NCBI GenBank assembly: GCA_026398415.1 | Contig: JAPLSY010000080.1 | Coordinates: forward strand, 101,393 to 165,392 | Direction: 5' to 3' | Origin: Kiritimatiellota bacterium | GTDB taxonomy: Bacteria > Verrucomicrobiota > Kiritimatiellia > JAAZAB01 | DNA: 64,000 nucleotides | In this document: positions 61,575-64,000 of the stretch, in pieces | Numbering within the stretch: the stretch's first letter is position 1 | Layout: each line of letters opens with the position of its first letter | Notes under the pieces: model-generated | The model's database searches: none | Told to the model about the DNA's origin: nothing | The model's input: the letters and a program-made list of their open reading frames with translations, nothing else | Position numbers and translations under genes: made by a program

Positions 61575-63308
61575 CTATTTTACAGTCTTCTCAACATATT
61601 CCACGGAAAATTCGTCTGCCACCGAAATAGCGGCCGACTTATACCAAATTTGCAAGACCGCATCCAGTAGTTTCGTGCCGTTTCCCGCAGCCGGCATAGT
61701 TAGCTCCAGACGGTTGACGCCCTGCTTTACTGCCGAAGGATCAACCGCATACTCCAGCCATGCGCCCGCCGGCACACTGTCCGGAAGCGCTTGATCGTTG
61801 AGCTTTACCGTCAGGTCCTTTGCGCTCGCCACGTCATCCACCAACAACCGAGCTTGTACGCAGGGAGTCAGTTTCGACTGGTTGTTAACCGTAGCGGCCA
61901 CAGAGATCTCAATGCTCGCCTTTCCGCCGGGAGTAATCGTCAGGGGCTTTTCGGGCAACGGCATCGGTCGATTCATCCATTGCATGCCGCCGGCCAGCCA
62001 TCCGATCATTGAGGTAGCCATTGTTCCGGCCGGATACAGTTGATCCATATCCTGAAGTGTATCGCGGTCGCCGAGTTCGCGCCATAACCGGCTGCGGGGG
62101 TCGAAGTAGTTGAACATATAAATTCCATCGGCACCGGCCTGCCAGGCGTCCAAGGCCCGGCCGCGGTAGCATTCCGGCGACTTTCGCACCCGCTGCGATT
62201 GACCGTTCGTGAAACGCGGCTCGCTGAGCGAGGGATACACCGGCACACCATACTGATGCCCGAGCTGCACACTCGTTTCCCAAGGATTAAGCTGGAAGAA
62301 ACAACTCACAGCCATCATATCGACCAGGTCTTCTTTCAACCAGCGGACCACGTCCAACCCCAGCGCCGATGCGAACCCGACCGAATCCGGCACCCGTATG
62401 GCGATCAACATCGGCCGACCGCGCTTGGCGGCCGTTTCGTCGGCCATCGCCCTCACGCGCCGCAACATATCGGTCATCAGGTCGCACTGTTGCTGGGTAA
62501 CGGGCTTGCCCAACATTTGCGGTTTGAAATAGACCGGGCTGCGCATAAAGTCCAGTTCCAAACCATCCACGTCATAGCGTGTGGCCACGTCGCGAAGAAT
62601 GCGGACAACTTTTTCACGCACTTCCGGCATCGCGTAGTTCAGCGCCGACCACCGATTACCACCGGCAACGAATTTCTCCTTGTACGTGCCCATCAAACAG
62701 TCCGGATGTTCGCGCTTCCATTGGCAGAGCACGCCCGGGTCGGAGGAGTCGTGCGTGTCGTTCATGCGCATTGACCAGAAGACCTCGATCTTGTGCTTGT
62801 GGCCGAAATCAACCATCGTGGCCAGCGTGTCGGGACCATGCCGGCCCAATTCCCAGCCCCAATCTTCCAGCCGGGTATTACCCTGCATGCGGGGTTTGAT
62901 GATGAAAGGTTCCGTTTCCGAACTGTGGTGGTTGTACAGATTGAATACGCCCGTGCAGAAAAAGATTGCATCGACCTGCGAACCGACCAGCGGCGCGGTC
63001 CGCTTGCTAAGGAAGTTTTCCCGGGTGTGCGGCTCGCCGGCCGGGACGAAAGCGTCGTTGCCGTCGTTGTTAAAGATGATGCGGCGCGGTTTGTGGGCCA
63101 TCTCCCGGCGCTCCGCCCGCAGCGTCACCAACGCCTTCTGCCTGGCGGGGGTCTCGTCGGAAGGTTCTATTTTCAGGCATCCGCTCATCAGCAGCGTCAG
63201 ACAACCTAAAGCCCCCAGGCTGATCGTGCCTATCCTTCGCAATGCTTGTCGCTCAATTTTTCGGCCCGTTCCGCTTGCAACCGCACGATTCGGCGTGTCC
63301 ATTTGCAT
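61575..63308 (-). CDS. GH-like TIM-barrel lipoprotein, paralogue D
   Basis: 577 residues; lipobox ending at Cys44 (LLMSGC) after an N-terminus 15 residues longer than in A and B. Core shows RRIIFNNDGNDAF, DGLELDFMRS near residue 248 and IRVPDSVGFASALG, with a beta-rich C-terminal region. The closest whole-length relative is paralogue A. The start ATG 63308 follows GAGTAAGCGTA, which mirrors the sequence before the other paralogues. Substrate unknown. Confidence 0.75.
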   Translation of the reverse strand: MQMDTPNRAVASGTGRKIERQALRRIGTISLGALGCLTLLMSGCLKIEPSDETPARQKALVTLRAERREMAHKPRRIIFNNDGNDAFVPAGEPHTRENFLSKRTAPLVGSQVDAIFFCTGVFNLYNHHSSETEPFIIKPRMQGNTRLEDWGWELGRHGPDTLATMVDFGHKHKIEVFWSMRMNDTHDSSDPGVLCQWKREHPDCLMGTYKEKFVAGGNRWSALNYAMPEVREKVVRILRDVATRYDVDGLELDFMRSPVYFKPQMLGKPVTQQQCDLMTDMLRRVRAMADETAAKRGRPMLIAIRVPDSVGFASALGLDVVRWLKEDLVDMMAVSCFFQLNPWETSVQLGHQYGVPVYPSLSEPRFTNGQSQRVRKSPECYRGRALDAWQAGADGIYMFNYFDPRSRLWRELGDRDTLQDMDQLYPAGTMATSMIGWLAGGMQWMNRPMPLPEKPLTITPGGKASIEISVAATVNNQSKLTPCVQARLLVDDVASAKDLTVKLNDQALPDSVPAGAWLEYAVDPSAVKQGVNRLELTMPAAGNGTKLLDAVLQIWYKSAAISVADEFSVEYVEKTVK

Positions 63309-63402
63309 TACGCTTACTCATCATCTGTTTGGTTGAAAATTTGCCGGGACAGACAAATCACCACGACGATAACGGCAGTTCCGTACCCCGGTAAGTTACA
63401 TA

Positions 63403-64000
63403 CTACTCCGCGATATTCTTCGCCTTTTCCTGCGCGGTAAGATAATTAACCGCAACGATAAAATCCTGCAGATCAACCGATTTGCCTTCGGTAGAATATT
63501 TTATATATTTTATGTATTCCCAGCACGCCTCGCCGGTCCCCGGACCCGTCGCCGAACCGAAAAGTAAACTGTTTTTCTTCCAATCAGAATCAAGAATCGC
63601 TTCAACGCCCTCCTTGCGGTTAGACGCGGCAGTCGTGAATTTTCCGGCCCCGTCAAGTTTCAGCGTCCCATCCACATACACCCGGATATCATTGCCCTTT
63701 AGAATGATCCGGTAGGTGTGCATGTCACTGGCGGTGTCCAGCGGGCAGGATAACTTCGCAAAATACAGCCCGATACGGTCTTTACTCAAAGTCAGGTATT
63801 CAACCGCAGCCGAGTTGTTAACCCGGATGCAGACGCCCAGGGGATCATTACTGTCCACCACCCGTACCCGCGCCTCCACCACCGTCAGCGCCTCCGGTGA
63901 TATATTCCAGGGATACGCAAGGTTGGCCATATCCTCCGCACCGGTACCGCGGTCGGCAAGGAGCAGTTGGTTACCGGAATGGATCTGCTCGATGCCTTCG
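63403..64000 (-). CDS. GH-like protein with LamG-like module, paralogue E, C-terminal part only
   Basis: The frame continues past the right edge: the codons at 63931-64000 read EGIEQIHSGNQLLLADRGTG, matching paralogue C. What is seen is the LamG-like module (VVEARVRVVDSNDPLGVCIR, IRVYVDGTLKLDGAGKF) and the shared tail (LQDFIVAVNYLTAQEKAKN). It is therefore almost certainly a fifth paralogue of the C type. N-terminal barrel lies outside the window. Confidence 0.75.
   Translation of the reverse strand, partial: EGIEQIHSGNQLLLADRGTGAEDMANLAYPWNISPEALTVVEARVRVVDSNDPLGVCIRVNNSAAVEYLTLSKDRIGLYFAKLSCPLDTASDMHTYRIILKGNDIRVYVDGTLKLDGAGKFTTAASNRKEGVEAILDSDWKKNSLLFGSATGPGTGEACWEYIKYIKYSTEGKSVDLQDFIVAVNYLTAQEKAKNIAE

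Overview
The window reads as one contiguous piece of chromosome from a Gram-negative, saccharolytic, probably anaerobic bacterium. LPS/Kdo genes (kdsA, kdsB, lptC/A/B, an lptF/G-type permease, a stand-alone heptose kinase) show an outer membrane. Ferritin, rubrerythrin and rubredoxin plus an EtfAB with a ferredoxin domain suggest anaerobic life with oxygen defence. A PTS of only EI, HPr and HPr kinase, with many GH-like lipoproteins and beta-helix proteins, fits the PVC group (Kiritimatiellota/Lentisphaerota/Verrucomicrobiota). That placement is inference; no rRNA or tRNA was seen. No phage, transposase or CRISPR array was recognised.

Layout. 1-1.6 kb: end of a PD40/beta-barrel outer-membrane protein. 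1.6-7.4 kb: three tandem GH-like lipoprotein/secreted paralogues. 7.5-11.6 kb: pgl, a DsbD-like reductase, and an oxidative-stress operon (rubredoxin, rubrerythrin, ferritin) with a good promoter. 11.8-18.4 kb: TMTC-like TPR membrane protein, heptose kinase, DUF3108 protein, proC, yggS, recR and ybaB, mostly overlapping head to tail. 18.6-21.7 kb (+): IclR-type regulator and a fused twin Fe-S QueG/reductive-dehalogenase-like protein. 21.8-28.7 kb: GH3, GH78 rhamnosidase, dnaX. 28.7-34.0 kb: aminotransferase, then arnC, arnB and arnT-like genes for lipid A aminosugar decoration. 34.2-43.6 kb: GH2 beta-mannosidase-like enzyme, esterase, second ArnT-like transferase, beta-helix protein, large GH-like protein of unknown specificity. 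43.6-55.1 kb: a long minus-strand envelope/regulatory/methyl-cycle run (kdsB, kdsA, lptC, lptA, lptB, hpf, hprK, ptsH, ptsI, metK, ahcY, lptF/G). 55.3-58.4 kb: amidohydrolase and etfBA. 58.6-61.5 kb: two tandem beta-helix paralogues. 61.6-64 kb: two more GH-like paralogues, the last cut by the window edge.

The most unusual signal is not a gene. Short palindromic repeats are scattered through intergenic DNA and inside coding frames. An approximately 33-nt palindrome sits in frame in pgl, lptA and dnaX and also upstream of rubrerythrin. 18-nt self-complementary tandem repeats sit in pgl, dsbD, the TPR gene and arnT; a 36-nt repeat sits in dnaX; 7-nt arrays sit in dsbD, arnT and between lptF/G and ahcY. 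All intragenic copies fall where the protein looks like a linker or loop. The second theme is mosaic duplication of secreted carbohydrate-active proteins, including exact gain or loss of a LamG-like module between neighbouring paralogues.
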